The notes beneath the pieces are model-generated. The model saw only the letters and a list, made by a program, of their open reading frames with translations, was not told the origin of the DNA and did not search any database. Shown in pieces: positions 46,057 through 56,831 of a stretch of 64,000 bases of DNA. The position numbers and the translations under genes were made by a program. This DNA comes from Halichoerus grypus. Taxonomy: Eukaryota > Chordata > Mammalia > Carnivora > Phocidae. The stretch is taken from the NCBI RefSeq assembly GCF_964656455.1, contig NC_135718.1:47058014-47122013 (forward strand), given 5' to 3'. Numbering within the stretch: the stretch's first letter is position 1; each line of letters begins with the position of its first letter.

Positions 46057-48699
46057 CCTCCCCAGGAGGGATCTGCACAGATCCGGGGACCGGAGCCCTG
46101 CTCTTCAGAGTGTCCCTGTGTGCACAGCCCTACCGCCCCGGCCGTGCGAGGCCGAGCCATGCCTCCGCCTCTCTCTGAGCCCCGGCCTCCCCAGGGATAG
46201 TGTGCAGATCAGACAGGTCAGATGGCCTTGTAGGCACCGGGCCCAGTGCCTGGCTTGGCACCCGGGGGTTCCCCAGGGACGTGGCTCCGTTGCTCCCATT
46301 GTCCGTGACTCAGGCAGCAACACCTTGCCAGAGATCACACAGGAAGTCAGAGGGGCAGCCAAGCCTCCCCCCCGCAGGGCCCCCAGGCCCACTGACTGGC
46401 CCTGCAGGCGCTCACTGGGCACCCACTGTGCGCGGGGGCAGAGGCCGCGAGGTTAACATTCGGTTATCTGCCCTGGTGTGTCAGTGTGCTTGCACCCATG
46501 TGTGTGTTTGGTTTTGTTTTCCGTGGAAAGAAAACAAACCCAAGGCAAACACAGCTTGCATTTCGCCATCTCCCGGAGCTGTGCAAACCAGTAATTCCCC
46601 TGGACAGGAAGGGTTTCCGGTCAGGCAGCTGGCTGCGAGGCCCCGGAGAGAGCAGAGTCCACCTCGGAAAGGGGTGTCAGGGCACCAGAGAGGACAGCCC
46701 CGCGCTGGGCCTGCCCCTGCCTCCCTCGGAGCCCGACACCGGCTCGCGCCCCTCACATTTCTGACGGGCCCACGTCGAGGCCCCCAGAGGAACGCTTGCC
46801 CGGGCTCGCCCAGCGGGCAGGTGGCAGCGGCGGGGTTTGAGCCCCGAGTTCTCAGGCCCCGTGCAGGGGTGCGGAGGCAGCACTGGGGCTGAGCCCAGGC
46901 CTTGGTGCACAGAGCCCCCTCGGTGCCTGCTCTAGACACGGGGAGGGAGACCAAGGCCAGAGCGCTCAACCCCCGCGCCTTTCCCGTCTCAGCACCAGCA
47001 CCCACTGGGGACCCTAGGACCCCTCGTGGGACCTAGACAAGGCTCCTAGCACCCTTCTCAGAGTGTGTGACGCTGAGCCTCCGTGTCCTTATCCGCATGC
47101 CGGGGGCAGTGGTGCCACACTTGCAGGCCGCGGCGGACACGCTCTGTGACGGCTACTTCTCGTCCCACCGGGCCCGCGCTGTGACTCCTCACACCGGGAG
47201 GCTGGGCCACGCCGCCATCCAGCCACAGGCCCGTGTCTTCTCTGTGGCCCCACCGGTGCCCCGAACGGCCCCGGCAGGAGCCAGGGCAGGGAACAGTATG
47301 CCAATATGGCAGGTAGAGAAACGGAGGCCCGGGGGGAGAGGGGGCTATGATGCCCCAAACTGACAAGTGGGGTGCTCTGCTGCGCCCTCTGACCTCCACA
47401 CTCGGTGCAGTTTCTGATCCTGACGGGAGACTCCCTCTGGACTCCCTTGTGGCCAGTTCTGGTGCCCTGAGCTGTGGCTGGGCCCCGCAATGAGCTGGGA
47501 GTCAGGCCCCCGCCTGCCCTCAGACACCCTGACCCCTGTCCCCTTGGCCTGGGAAACCCAGGGTCCGGCATCCAAACACCATCCCAAGCGGCTCCCTGGC
47601 CAGGGCTGCCTTGGCCAGGCTCCCACATGGCCTCTGGGAGAGGGAGAAGGGGCAGGAGGACCTGGGACAAGGGGGGGCGGCCTGCTGGGGGAGGGCTGTC
47701 GCCTCCAAGGTCAGGTATCTGGATGTTCCCTGGGACGCTGTGCAGAGCCAGGAACAGTCTGTCTTCAGGCACAAAGGCCCCTCTACACACACCCACTTTA
47801 TCCAGAGCTGTTAAGAGTCCCTGCGCTCACCTCGCCCGGCCACACACATGTTCACACACATTCACACATATGCACTCACACCCGCGCACAGACACGCCTG
47901 CTGTGGCCCCTGGGGAGTCCCGTGGGAGTGGGGAGCCCTGGGACACCCTCTCCAGCCAGAACAGTGCTCCTACAGTGTCCACAAGCTGGGGGTCCCCAGG
48001 GTGGCCCCTCTCCCTGACCCCTCTGACCCAAGGGTCACTTTTAGGGAGGAAGAAACTCCAGCCAGAAGAGTCATGGACCCCATGTGAATCTGCCCATCCG
48101 CCTCCCCACGAGTCCCTCCCCACGAGCTGGGGACCGCGGAACCCTCAGGTAGGTGGGAGAAGCCAAGCCCCAACCCTTGGCCCGACACAGGGAGCGAAAG
48201 TCCATCCTTGTATCTCAAACGGTTGAGAGAGTCCCTGTATGGTGAGGCGTGACAACAGCATCGGGGGCGCGAACACCACGTCCTCGTCTATTAGATGCTG
48301 GAGGCTGTGTGGGGCCAGGTGAGACGAGGCCTGCGCTCTGTTTCTAAATCATCCAGAGTACAGGATGGGCAGCATGGTGAGGTTGGCTCCCGTGAGGCAT
48401 GGGTGCCTGGGGCCTGATGTCCTGCACTCTCCACTCCTGGGCAGGAGACGAGCTGCAAGGGGAGCCAGGCCGAGGGAGTGCACCGAGGCAAAGTGTCGGT
48501 GCGGGTGGGGGTGGGGGGGGCGCCCCAGACATGGCCTCACCCACACCCAGTGCCCTCCACGGTCCTCTCGCCCGGTAGCCAGGGCTCTCTCTGTGTCTCC
48601 AGCGCCAATGTGGCCCGGCACCTGGCAGGTTGAATGTGGAATAAATGAGTAAATAAGCTCTGGCCAGCATTCAGCGGGCCCCCTGCTGCCCCAGCCACT

Positions 48700-48845
48700 G
48701 AGCATGTGACTTCCATGCTTGCAAACACCCTGTGATGGGAGCTGGGCGTGAGGATGGGTACCATTTGACAGATGGGCAAGCCGAGGTCCAGGGAGGTGGA
48801 GTGACTTGTCCAAGTTCATTTGGCTACAAGAGTAGAGCCCCTCCC
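48700..48845 (-). mobile_element. MIR fragment, antisense
   Basis: CCATTTGACAGATGGGCAAGCCGAGGTCCAGGGAGGTGGAGTGACTTGTCCAAGTTC. Confidence 0.75.
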
Positions 48846-49544
48846 CGGACCCCCTCCCAGAGACATCTGTCCCCAGGGCTATGTCCAGCCCCGAGGGCCC
48901 AATGCCTGCCTCCTGCAGCTGTGTGCCCTCCCAGACAGCCAGTCAGACATCCGGGCTGGCCTGGCCTGTCCTCAGCCCCCTCACACCCGCCCAGCCTGGC
49001 CTGCCAGCCTTCCTGCAGTCGCTCAGAGCCAATAACCATGCAGCGCAGGCCCCGTGGTGTTCTTGCAGGCCGTGTGGGAGCCAGAGCCCAGGCCCAGCCC
49101 CCTCACGGCCCCCAACCTGCCCGCCACACCCTTGGAAAGTTCGGGGGGATGAGGGGGAGCACTGCTTCTGCCTCCGCTGTCCCCAGGGTCAGCCAGGCCC
49201 AGCATCTGTGCCTCCTCTCCCTGGATCCTTGCTCTTCCTTCCCCCCAGAGCCGTGCACGCAGGCCAGCCACCTTCCCACATCCTGCGTCTTGGTCCAGGA
49301 AGTGAAGAGTACTTTTTCCTGTCCCCACGCAGACCAAGCTGGGAGCCAAGCAGCAGTGCCCTCTACCCCCTTCTCATCGTGCCACCGCCCCCGCCTCTGG
49401 TCACTCCTCTAGGTCGGGCTCGGCCTCCACGGCCCCTCCACACGCAGCTCCTGCAGCCCATGGGGCGAGTTGGGGTCCAAGTCTGGGACCATGGTACCCG
49501 CCTCGACCTCCATCTCGGCCTGCCCACCCTCATCCTGGCAGGGA

Positions 49545-49740
49545 TTCTGGGTCAGATGGACTGGACACTGAACCACAGCTTATCAGCTGTTGTCCTGAGC
49601 AAGTCACCTCCCACTCTGAGCCCCGGTTCCCTCGCTCGTAAGATGGGATAATGCCCGTCTATGTCCCTGAGGGTCCCTGTTAGGACTAGAAGGAGGCGAA
49701 GTGCTTGGCAGCTATAACATGCTCAGGAACTGTTAGCTAC
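49545..49740 (+). mobile_element. MIR SINE
   Basis: TTGTCCTGAGCAAGTCACCTCCC, CCCCGGTTCCCTCGCTCGTAAGATGGGATAATGCC, GCGAAGTGCTTGGCAGC. Confidence 0.8.
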
Positions 49741-50220
49741 TGCAGCCCTCACAGAGGTGGTGACAGTCCCCTGAGCCTGTGCTGCTCAGAAGTGGGCTCC
49801 CCCGGATCCCCCTCCGCCTCTGCCTCTTAACCCTTGAGCTCTGTGTTCTGAAACCTTCACCCCGACCAGGAGGCAGATGTGGAGCCCAGGCCTTGCTTCT
49901 GGGAAGGGACTTAGATTTGCCGGCTCTTGGGCAGTAGACCATTCTCCTCCCCTCCCCAGGCACCCACACCCTGTTAGTTCGGTGCTGACTGGCCTTCTGC
50001 CTCAGTTTCCTCCTTGGGCTGAGGCAAGAAACCTCTGCCTAGAATGTATCTCGTCCTCCTCTCCCTTGGAAACTGACCCCAGCCCCGCACCACAGTGGAG
50101 TCTGCTTCGAACCTTGTGGTCAGGCTCTCTCTTCCCTGACATCCTTGCCAGTTCAGAAGCCCCCACACCCCCCAACCGTGCCGCCCCTCAGGCCTCTTGC
50201 AACAATCGGCTGGTCCTCTG

Positions 50221-50234
50221 CTGCCCTCTGGTGG
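50221..50234 (-). promoter_or_regulatory. CTCF core motif, perfect match, minus strand
   Basis: On the minus strand CCACCAGAGGGCAG matches all 14 positions of CCASYAGRKGGCRS, in the context TGCCACCAGAGGGCAGCAG. It faces the plus-strand motif at 46043, a convergent arrangement 4.2 kb apart. Confidence 0.6.
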
Positions 50235-50541
50235 CAGAGTCTGAGAACAGCAACTTCCTGGGGGGGAATTTTTTTCCTCCCCAATTCCAGGTTAAGTCCT
50301 GACCTCACCTGCACAGGGCTACCTGCCTCATCACCTATGAACAATATCGTCAAGTGCTAATACCTGAGTTTGATTATAAAAATAATGAATGCACGATATG
50401 AAGTGGGTACAACACAGGGAAATAGGAACTAGGATGTGAAAATACCCAGTGGCCCAAATTCCCCCAGAGAGCACTACTGTCAGGGGTTTGGCCATATCAT
50501 TCCATAGTCTTTTTGCTTCTACAAATCTGTGTGCATGTGAT

Positions 50542-50543
<2 letters not shown>

Positions 50544-50581
<38 letters not shown>
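50544..50581. repeat. (AC)19 microsatellite
   Basis: Uninterrupted AC dinucleotides. Confidence 0.97.
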
Positions 50582-50584
<3 letters not shown>

Positions 50585-50791
50585 AACATGATTATACTTG
50601 ACATGCTGTTCTGACCAGCTTTGTCTATATCGTCATCTTGCCCTGTTAACACACAGGTCTGCCTCATTTGTCTAAGAGCTGATTGTACTTCTTTGTTGAG
50701 TAATGTATCTGTCATTTCCTTATAGAAGGATTTGAAGCATTATTGTTTTTAAAAGTCAATCATTTTACCTTTTTTAAAAAGTTTTTATTTG

Positions 50792-50962
50792 GGGGCACCT
50801 GGGTGGCTCAGTCGGTTAAGCATCTGCCTTTGGCTCAGGTCATGATCCCAGGGTCAAGCTCCCTGCTCAGTGGGGAGTCTGCTTCTCCCTCTCTTCCCCA
50901 CTCATGCTGTCTCTTGCTCTCCCTCTCTCTCAAATAAAATCTTTAAAAATAAATAAACATAA
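50792..50962 (+). mobile_element. Can-SINE, sense
   Basis: Starts GGGGCACCTGGGTGGCTCAG and ends in CAAATAAAATCTTTAAAAATAAATAAA. Flanking AGTTTTTATTT at 50780-50790 and 50964-50974 is the target duplication. Some body bases are deleted relative to the other copies. Confidence 0.93.
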
Positions 50963-51349
50963 GAGTTTTTATTTAAATTCCAGTTAGTTAACATACAGTG
51001 TAATATTAGTTTCAGGTGTACAATGTAGTGATTCGACACTTCCATATAATACCCAGTGCTCATCACGACAATCCCCATCACTTATTTCACCCATCTCGCC
51101 ACCCCCCCACACCCCGCACTAGTAACCACCAGTTTGTTTGATATAGTTAACAGTCTGTTTCTTGGTTCCTCTTTCTTTATTTTCTTTCACTTTGCTCATT
51201 TGTTTTGTTTCTTAAATTCCACATATGAGTCAAATCATATGGTATTTGTCTTTCTCGGGCTGACATTTTGCTTAGCATAATACACTCTAGCTCCATCCAT
51301 GTCCTTGCAAATGGCATGATCTCATGCTTTCTTATGGCTGAGTAATTTT

Positions 51350-51354
51350 CTATT

Positions 51355-51410
<56 letters not shown>

Positions 51411-51412
51411 AT
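51350..51412. repeat. (AT)n palindromic microsatellite
   Basis: About 60 bases of TA/AT steps with two TAAT/ATTA phase breaks, inside the antisense L1. Self-complementary. Confidence 0.95.
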
Positions 51413-51873
51413 CACATCTTCTTTATCCATTCATCAGTTCTTGGGCACTTGGACTGTTTCCGTAGTTTGGCTATTGTAGATAATGCTGCTATAAACATCG
51501 GGGTGCATGTATCTCTGTGGATTAGTATTTTTGTATTCTTTGGGTAAATACCTAGTAGTACAATTTCTGCGTCATAGGGTAGTTCTAATTTTAACTTTTT
51601 GAGAAACCTCCATACTGTTTTCCAGAGTGGCTGCACCAGCTTGCATTCCCATCAACAGTGTAAGAGGGTTCCCCTTTCTCCACATCCTCGCCAACACCTG
51701 TTGTTTCTTGTGTTGTTGATTTTAACCATCCTGACAGGTGTGAAGTGACATCCCATTGTGGCTTTGATTTGCATTTCCCTGATGATGAGTGATGTGGAGC
51801 ATCTTATCATGTTTGTTGCCCATGTGTATGTCTTCTTTGGAAAAATGTCTATTCATGTCTTCTGCCCATTTTT

Positions 51874-52083
51874 AATTTTTATTTATTTATTTATTAAAGA
51901 TTTTATTTATTTATTTGACAGAGAGAGAGATAGCGAGAGCAGGAACACAGCAGGGGGAGTGGGAGAGGGAGAAGCAGGCTTCCCGCAGAGCAGGGAGCCC
52001 GATGCGGGGCTCGATCCCAGGACCCTGGGATCACGACCTGAGCCGAAGGCAGACGCTTAACGACTGAGCCACCCAGGTGCCCC
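51874..52083 (-). mobile_element. Can-SINE with 14-bp target duplication
   Basis: Complete antisense SINEC ending GAGCCACCCAGGTGCCCC. TTCTGCCCATTTTT flanks it at 51860-51873 and 52084-52097. Inserted in the L1 above. Confidence 0.95.
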
Positions 52084-52960
52084 TTCTGCCCATTTTTTAA
52101 TTGGATTATTCAGTTTTTGGGTGTTGAGTTTAATAAGTTCTTTGTATATTAATAAGTCCTTTATCTGATATGTCATTTGCAAATATCTTCTCCCCTTCTG
52201 TCGGTTGTCTTTTGGTTTTGTTGACTGTTTCCTTTGCTGTGCAAAAGCTTTATATTTTGATGTAGTCCTGACAGTTTATTTTTGCTTTTGTTTCCCTTGC
52301 CACAGGAGACCTATCTAGAAAGAAGTTGCTGTGGTTGATGTCAAAAAGTTACTGTCTTCTTCTAGGATTTTTTATGGTTTCAGGTCTCACATTTGGGTCT
52401 TTAATCCATTTCGAGTTTATTTTTGCTTGTGGTACAAGAAAGTGGTCTGGTTTTCCCAACACCATTTGTTGAAAAGACTTCTTTTTCCCATTGGATATTC
52501 TTTCCTGCTTTGTTGAAGATTAATTGAGCATATAACTGCGGGTTCATTTCTGGGTTTTCTATTCTGTTCCATTAGTCTATTTGTCTGTTTTTGTGCCAGT
52601 ACTGTACTGTTTTCATTACTACAGTTTTGTAATATAACTTGAAGTCCAGAATTGTGATGCCTCCAGCTTTGTTTTTTTTCCGAGGTTGCTTTGGCTATTT
52701 GGGGTCTTTTGTGGTTCCATACAAATTTTAAATTTGTTATAGTTTTGTAAAAAATGTTGGTGGTATTTTGGTAGGGATTGCGTTAAACGTGTAGATTGTT
52801 TTGGGTGGTATAGACACTTTAACAATATTTGTTCTTCTAATCCATGAGCATGGAATGTCTTTCCATTTCTTTGTGTCATTTTCCATTTCTTTCATCAGTG
52901 TTTAATAGTTCTCAGAGTACAGGTCTTTCACCTCTTTGGTTAGGTTTGTTCCTAGGTATC

Positions 52961-53338
52961 TTATTTTTGATGCAATTGTAAATGGGATTGATTCCTTAAT
53001 TTCGCTTTCTGCTGCTTCATTATTATGTATAGAAATGCAATAGATTTTTGTACGTTGATTTTGTATCCTGCAACTTTACTGAATTCATTTATCAGTTCTG
53101 GTAGTTTTTTGGCGGAGTCTTTCAGGTTTTCTATATATAGTATCATGCCATTTGCAAATGGTGAAAGTTTGACTCCTTCCTTGTTGATTTGGATGCCTTT
53201 TATTTCTGTTGTCTGCATGCTGAGGCTAGGACTTCCAGTACTGTGTTGAATAAAAGCAGTGAGAGTGGACGGTCCCTGTCTTGTTCCTGACCATAGAGGA
53301 AAAGCTCTCAGTATTTCCCCACTGAGGATGATATTCAC
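52961..53338 (-). pseudogene. L1 ORF2 reverse-transcriptase remnant with lost catalytic pair
   Basis: 125 open codons on the minus strand from the palm region of L1 ORF2. Visible are an [11 protein letters not shown] run before the active site and a [18 protein letters not shown] run after it. The position where L1 reverse transcriptases carry the two catalytic aspartates reads Asn-Gly (53147-53152, within [11 protein letters not shown]), so this copy cannot encode an active enzyme. The frame is closed on both sides. Confidence 0.8.
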
Positions 53339-53554
53339 TGTGAGTTTTTCATAGAAAGCCTTTATGATGTGGAGGTATGTTCCCTCTCAATCTACTTTAT
53401 TGAGGGTTTTTATCACGAATGGATGTTGTCCTTTGTCAAATGCTTTTTCTGCACCTATTGAGAGGATCATATGGTCCTTACCCTTTTATTAATGTGACGT
53501 ACCTGTTGATTGGCCAATCTTTTTTTCTTAGTCACCTTTCTGTTTTGTGCAGCA

Positions 53555-53690
53555 GGAAGATCTGGCGTCAGGAGAGCCAGGGTCCAGGCTACTGTCACTG
53601 ATCTCATTGCTGTGCCCCTCCAGGCTCGTTTCCCCACCTACACAGTAGGGCATCCGGCTCCATCTAGAATCCTTCGCTCTGATGATTCCT
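53555..53690 (+). mobile_element. Possible MIR fragment
   Basis: GGAGAGCCAGGGTCCAGGCTACTGTCACTGATC and CCAGGCTCGTTTCCCCACCTACACAGTAGGG follow MIR order. Diverged. Confidence 0.45.
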
Positions 53691-54903
53691 CTGAGCTGTG
53701 ATCCCAGAGACTGTCCTGGGATCATCCATACAGTTTTGGGGCTGGTGCAGGGACGAGGCCTGGCCCAGTGGGAGCGTGGACAGTTGTCGCGAGGGACAGG
53801 CTGCGACGCTGCCCGCTGCCCGATATTGGACGGGGCTGCCTGAGGGAGAGTGAGGTCTGACCCACACTCCTCTCCTGCAGCTTGCTGAGGGCAGCTGGGC
53901 CGGCTGCTTTCTCTTGGAGGGGCCTGTGGGCATCCACAGCCACTTCCCCCGCCCTGAGCTGACTTGTATATCACCCAAGTAAGAAGGGAAAGTATTCCCC
54001 TTGTAAACAACTCAAACAATACAGAAGATTTCAGCTTCTGGGGTCAGAGGGCCTGGAGTCACCCTCCCACTTTAAACAACTAAATCAACAGACAAAACGT
54101 GGGACACCAACGGGCCCAGCTGTTGGACAGAACAGGGATTCCTGAGAAAAGGAAGTGCAAGCAAATGAGGTGAGGCCTGTGGTTTGCAGAGAGTACTGCC
54201 TGGACTGAGTGTCCGGGTCGCCGGGTGGGACAGGAGGAGGCACACAGCCCAGCCAGCTCCCTTACTGGAGGAGACAGACTGGGGAACTTAACGGGCAGAG
54301 GCTAGGTAGAATTTTTGAATCAGAACACTGGAAAGAAGACAGCGGCCCTGAGATTGGAAAGTGGCATGGAGAGGTGGAAGATCCCAGAGAGACGCTCCAG
54401 ACCTGTGCAGAGGGCCCCCCTCACCCAGTTAGCTGAGACCAGATCGGTGCCTACGTGTGAGGAGATGACCCAAAGCTGACCGAAGGACCACTGCCCACCC
54501 CAGAAGGAACAGGCAGAACTAAATGCCCAAAGCTCACAGGGGGACAGAAATAGTCCCCACCAGCCAGATTGAGAAACCTCATAATAAACAGGGCAGAACA
54601 CTGAGAACCATATGACCTCAGAAGTGGGACAAAATTAGTCCTTCACTAACAGATGCGCTGGTCTCTTCAACAAAGCTCAAAAGCAAGCCTCAAAGGAATA
54701 AAATGATCTCCAAATAACTTATTTGCATCCCACAACAAAGCTTAAGAATATTTACAGGAACACAACAATATCCAACACATTTTAATACGGTAACATGTCT
54801 GGCATCCATTAAAAGTTAGGCATATAAAGAAGTAGAAATAAGTAAAAGCAGACACAGAAATCACACAGATAACGGATGAGAGGACATTAAAGCAGTTATT
54901 ATA

Positions 54904-54955
54904 ACTCTATTCTGTATTTTCTTTTTTTTTTTTTTTTACTCTATTCTGTATTTTC
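54904..54955 (-). mobile_element. Poly(T)-only insertion flanked by an 18-bp duplication
   Basis: ACTCTATTCTGTATTTTC occurs at 54904-54921 and again at 54938-54955, with 16 T between (54922-54937) and nothing else. This is the footprint of a minus-strand retrotransposition that copied only the poly(A) tail. Confidence 0.8.
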
Positions 54956-55125
54956 AAGAAGGTAAAGGAAAGCATGAACATGTTAAAAAGAAACATGGAA
55001 ACAATATTTTTTGATACCTCAATCAAACTTCTAAGTGATGAAAACATTTTTCTGAAATTTTGAATCTCTGAAATATGAAAAATACACTGGAGATTAACAG
55101 CAAATGAAAAGAAGAAAGGATTAGT

Positions 55126-55233
55126 AAAACCTGCACTTCCTCTGCATTAGGCCCACCTGTCTGCCTAACCTGGCTTTAGACTGAGCATTTATTTAAGAAT
55201 AAAATTGTGGTGGTGGTCTGAAAAAAAAAAAAA
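55126..55233 (+). pseudogene. Retrocopied mRNA 3' end with poly(A) tail and target duplication
   Basis: 95 bases of foreign sequence (55126-55220) end in about 15 A. AATAAA sits at 55198-55203, 17 bases before the tail, the right spacing for a polyadenylation signal. AAGAAAGGATTAGT flanks it at 55112-55125 and 55234-55247. It is a 5'-truncated processed copy of a transcript's last bases. I do not recognise the parent gene. It does not resemble a SINE: no A or B box is visible and its 3' end (AATTGTGGTGGTGGTCTG) is not from a known repeat I recall. Confidence 0.82.
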
Positions 55234-55438
55234 AAGAAAGGATTAGTGAACTTGTTGACATAGTCATAGAAACTATCTAAAATGAAATACACCAATATAA
55301 AAAGACTGAAAAAAAAAAAAGAACAGGGCATCAATGAGAAGTGGGCAACTCCTGTTGGGTTAATATACAAATTAGGAATCCCCAAAGGAGAGGAAGAAGA
55401 GAAAGATATATAAAGAAATAATTAATGAAAAATTTTCA

Positions 55439-55633
55439 GGCGCCTGGGTGTCTCATTTTTTAAGCATCTGCCTTCGGCTCGGGTCATGATCTCAGGGTCC
55501 TGGGATCAAGTCCCACATCGGGCTCCTTGCTCAGCTGGAAGCCGGCTTCTCCCTCCCCCACTCCCCCTGCTTATGTTCCCTCTCTCGCTATGTCTCTCTC
55601 TGTCAAATAAATAAAATCTTTAAAAAAAAAAAA
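55439..55633 (+). mobile_element. Can-SINE, sense, with 12-bp target duplication
   Basis: Starts GGCGCCTGGGTGTCTCATTTTTTAAGC and ends AAATAAATAAAATCTTT plus an A tail. GAAAAATTTTCA flanks it at 55427-55438 and 55634-55645. Confidence 0.95.
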
Positions 55634-55939
55634 GAAAAATTTTCAAAATTTGTGAAATCTATAAACCCAAGAAGGTCAATAAACCCAACACAAGAAATAT
55701 ATAAAGAAAACCATGTATTACATCATAACCCAATTTGCTTAAGATCAGATAGAAAATCTTAAAAGTAGATAGAGAGAAAAGGGTACATTACATACAGAAG
55801 AACAAAGATTAAAATTGTAGCACACTTTGCATAAGGGGGAAAAAAAATCCAAGCCAGAAGACAGGGAAGCAGCATCTTTAAATTACTTAAAGGAGAAACT
55901 GTCAACCTAGACTCTTAACTCAGCAAAAATATCTCTACA

Positions 55940-56340
55940 AATCCCATATCTGATAAAGGACTGTGTCTAGAATACATAAAGAGCTCTTACAACTCAACAA
56001 TAAAAAGACAACCCAATTTAAAAACAGAAAAAAGATCTGAGTGGACATTTCTTCAAAGAAGACATACAAATGGCCAATAAACACATGAGAAGATGCTCAA
56101 CATCATTAGTGAAATCAAAACTGAAATGAGATAATACTTTATGCCAACTACGATGGAGAGAATTGAAAAGATAGATAATCAGAAGTGTGGTGAGGCTGTA
56201 GAGAAACTGAAACTCTCATACACCGCTGGTGAAAATGTAAAATTTTGTAGCCACTTTGAAAAACAGTTTGGCAGTTCCTCAAAACAGTAAACATAAAATT
56301 ACTATATGATCCAGCAATTCTTACACATATGTAAAGAGGT
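55940..56340 (+). mobile_element. L1 ORF2 C-terminal fragment, sense, nested
   Basis: TCTGATAAAGGACTGTGTCTAGAATACATAAAGAGCTC through GAGAAACTGAAACTCTCATACACCGCTGG to TATGATCCAGCAATTC is the sense L1 ORF2 C-terminal and 3' order. It interrupts the ORF1-to-ORF2 order of the host L1. Confidence 0.75.
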
Positions 56341-56750
56341 ACAATATATTTGCAGGTAATCTGTGGTAAGTTAAACTATATATTGCAACCCTAGAGAAAC
56401 CACTAAAAATATAAAATGAAGAATTAAGTCTAATAAGTCAATAATGGAGATAAAATGGAATCATTTGAGAGAAAAAGCTCAATCCAAAAGAAGAAGGGAA
56501 CAAAAAGCAGATGGGACAAGGAAAAAATAAATAGCATGACAGTCAATTTAAATCTAATGATATTGATAATTACATTAAATATAAGTGGTTTAAACATTTA
56601 ATTGAGTGGTAGAGACTGTCAGACTGGATAAGAAAGCAAAGCTCAATGCACCACATGTGATCCTTGTCTCTTAGCTCTAAATTCTCCCTTGCCCTGTTTG
56701 TGATACTGTTAACAGTTCTCATTTGCCATCTGGAATTATATTAAACTTTA

Positions 56751-56764
56751 TCAGTAGAGGGCGC
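56751..56764 (+). promoter_or_regulatory. CTCF-like core motif (13 of 14)
   Basis: TCAGTAGAGGGCGC fits the CTCF core except for its first base, and is followed by TGG. It lies in a small unclassified segment (56645-56830) between two L1 pieces. Confidence 0.45.
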
Positions 56765-56831
56765 TGGAGAGACACTTAATTCTTCAGAGTTCTCTTTCCC
56801 CTTAGTAGATAAACCCATGTTATGGTTAATA

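Larger units (their letters stand above)
50975..53505 (-). mobile_element. Carnivore L1, 5'-truncated, antisense
   Basis: On the + strand it begins with the reversed 3' UTR (AAATTCCAGTTAGTTAACATACAG) and runs into reversed ORF2 C-terminal and reverse-transcriptase regions. It stops near 53505, at the reverse-transcriptase region, so the 5' half is missing. It carries a SINE at 51874-52083 and an AT array at 51350-51412. Less diverged than the L1 pieces at 377-3560. Confidence 0.9.
54000..56640 (+). mobile_element. Old L1 (L1M/HAL1 type), sense: 5' region, ORF1 remnant, start of ORF2
   Basis: Decayed sense L1. 54000-54900 resembles the 5' region and ORF1 start. An ORF1-type phrase (GCCAGAAGACAGGGAAGCAGCATC) lies near 55855. 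56570-56640 resembles the beginning of ORF2 (ATTACATTAAATATAAGTGG). All frames are broken. It is interrupted by a poly(T) insertion (54922), a retrocopy (55126), a SINE (55439) and an unrelated L1 piece (55940-56340). Confidence 0.7.

Noticed and set aside
47376..47395. Another CTCF-like site (TGCGCCCTCTGACC)
   Set aside because: Only the AGAGGGCGC half fits; four of the five preceding core positions mismatch.
47089..47796. 235-codon minus-strand open frame, with 250-codon plus-strand overlap at 47474-48226
   Set aside because: Overlapping long frames on both strands in 65-70% GC DNA, with no domain, splice support or codon pattern favouring either.
50792..50962. tRNA gene calls on SINE heads
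   Set aside because: Can-SINEs and MIRs contain tRNA-derived A and B boxes. These copies have SINE bodies and A tails and no complete cloverleaf.
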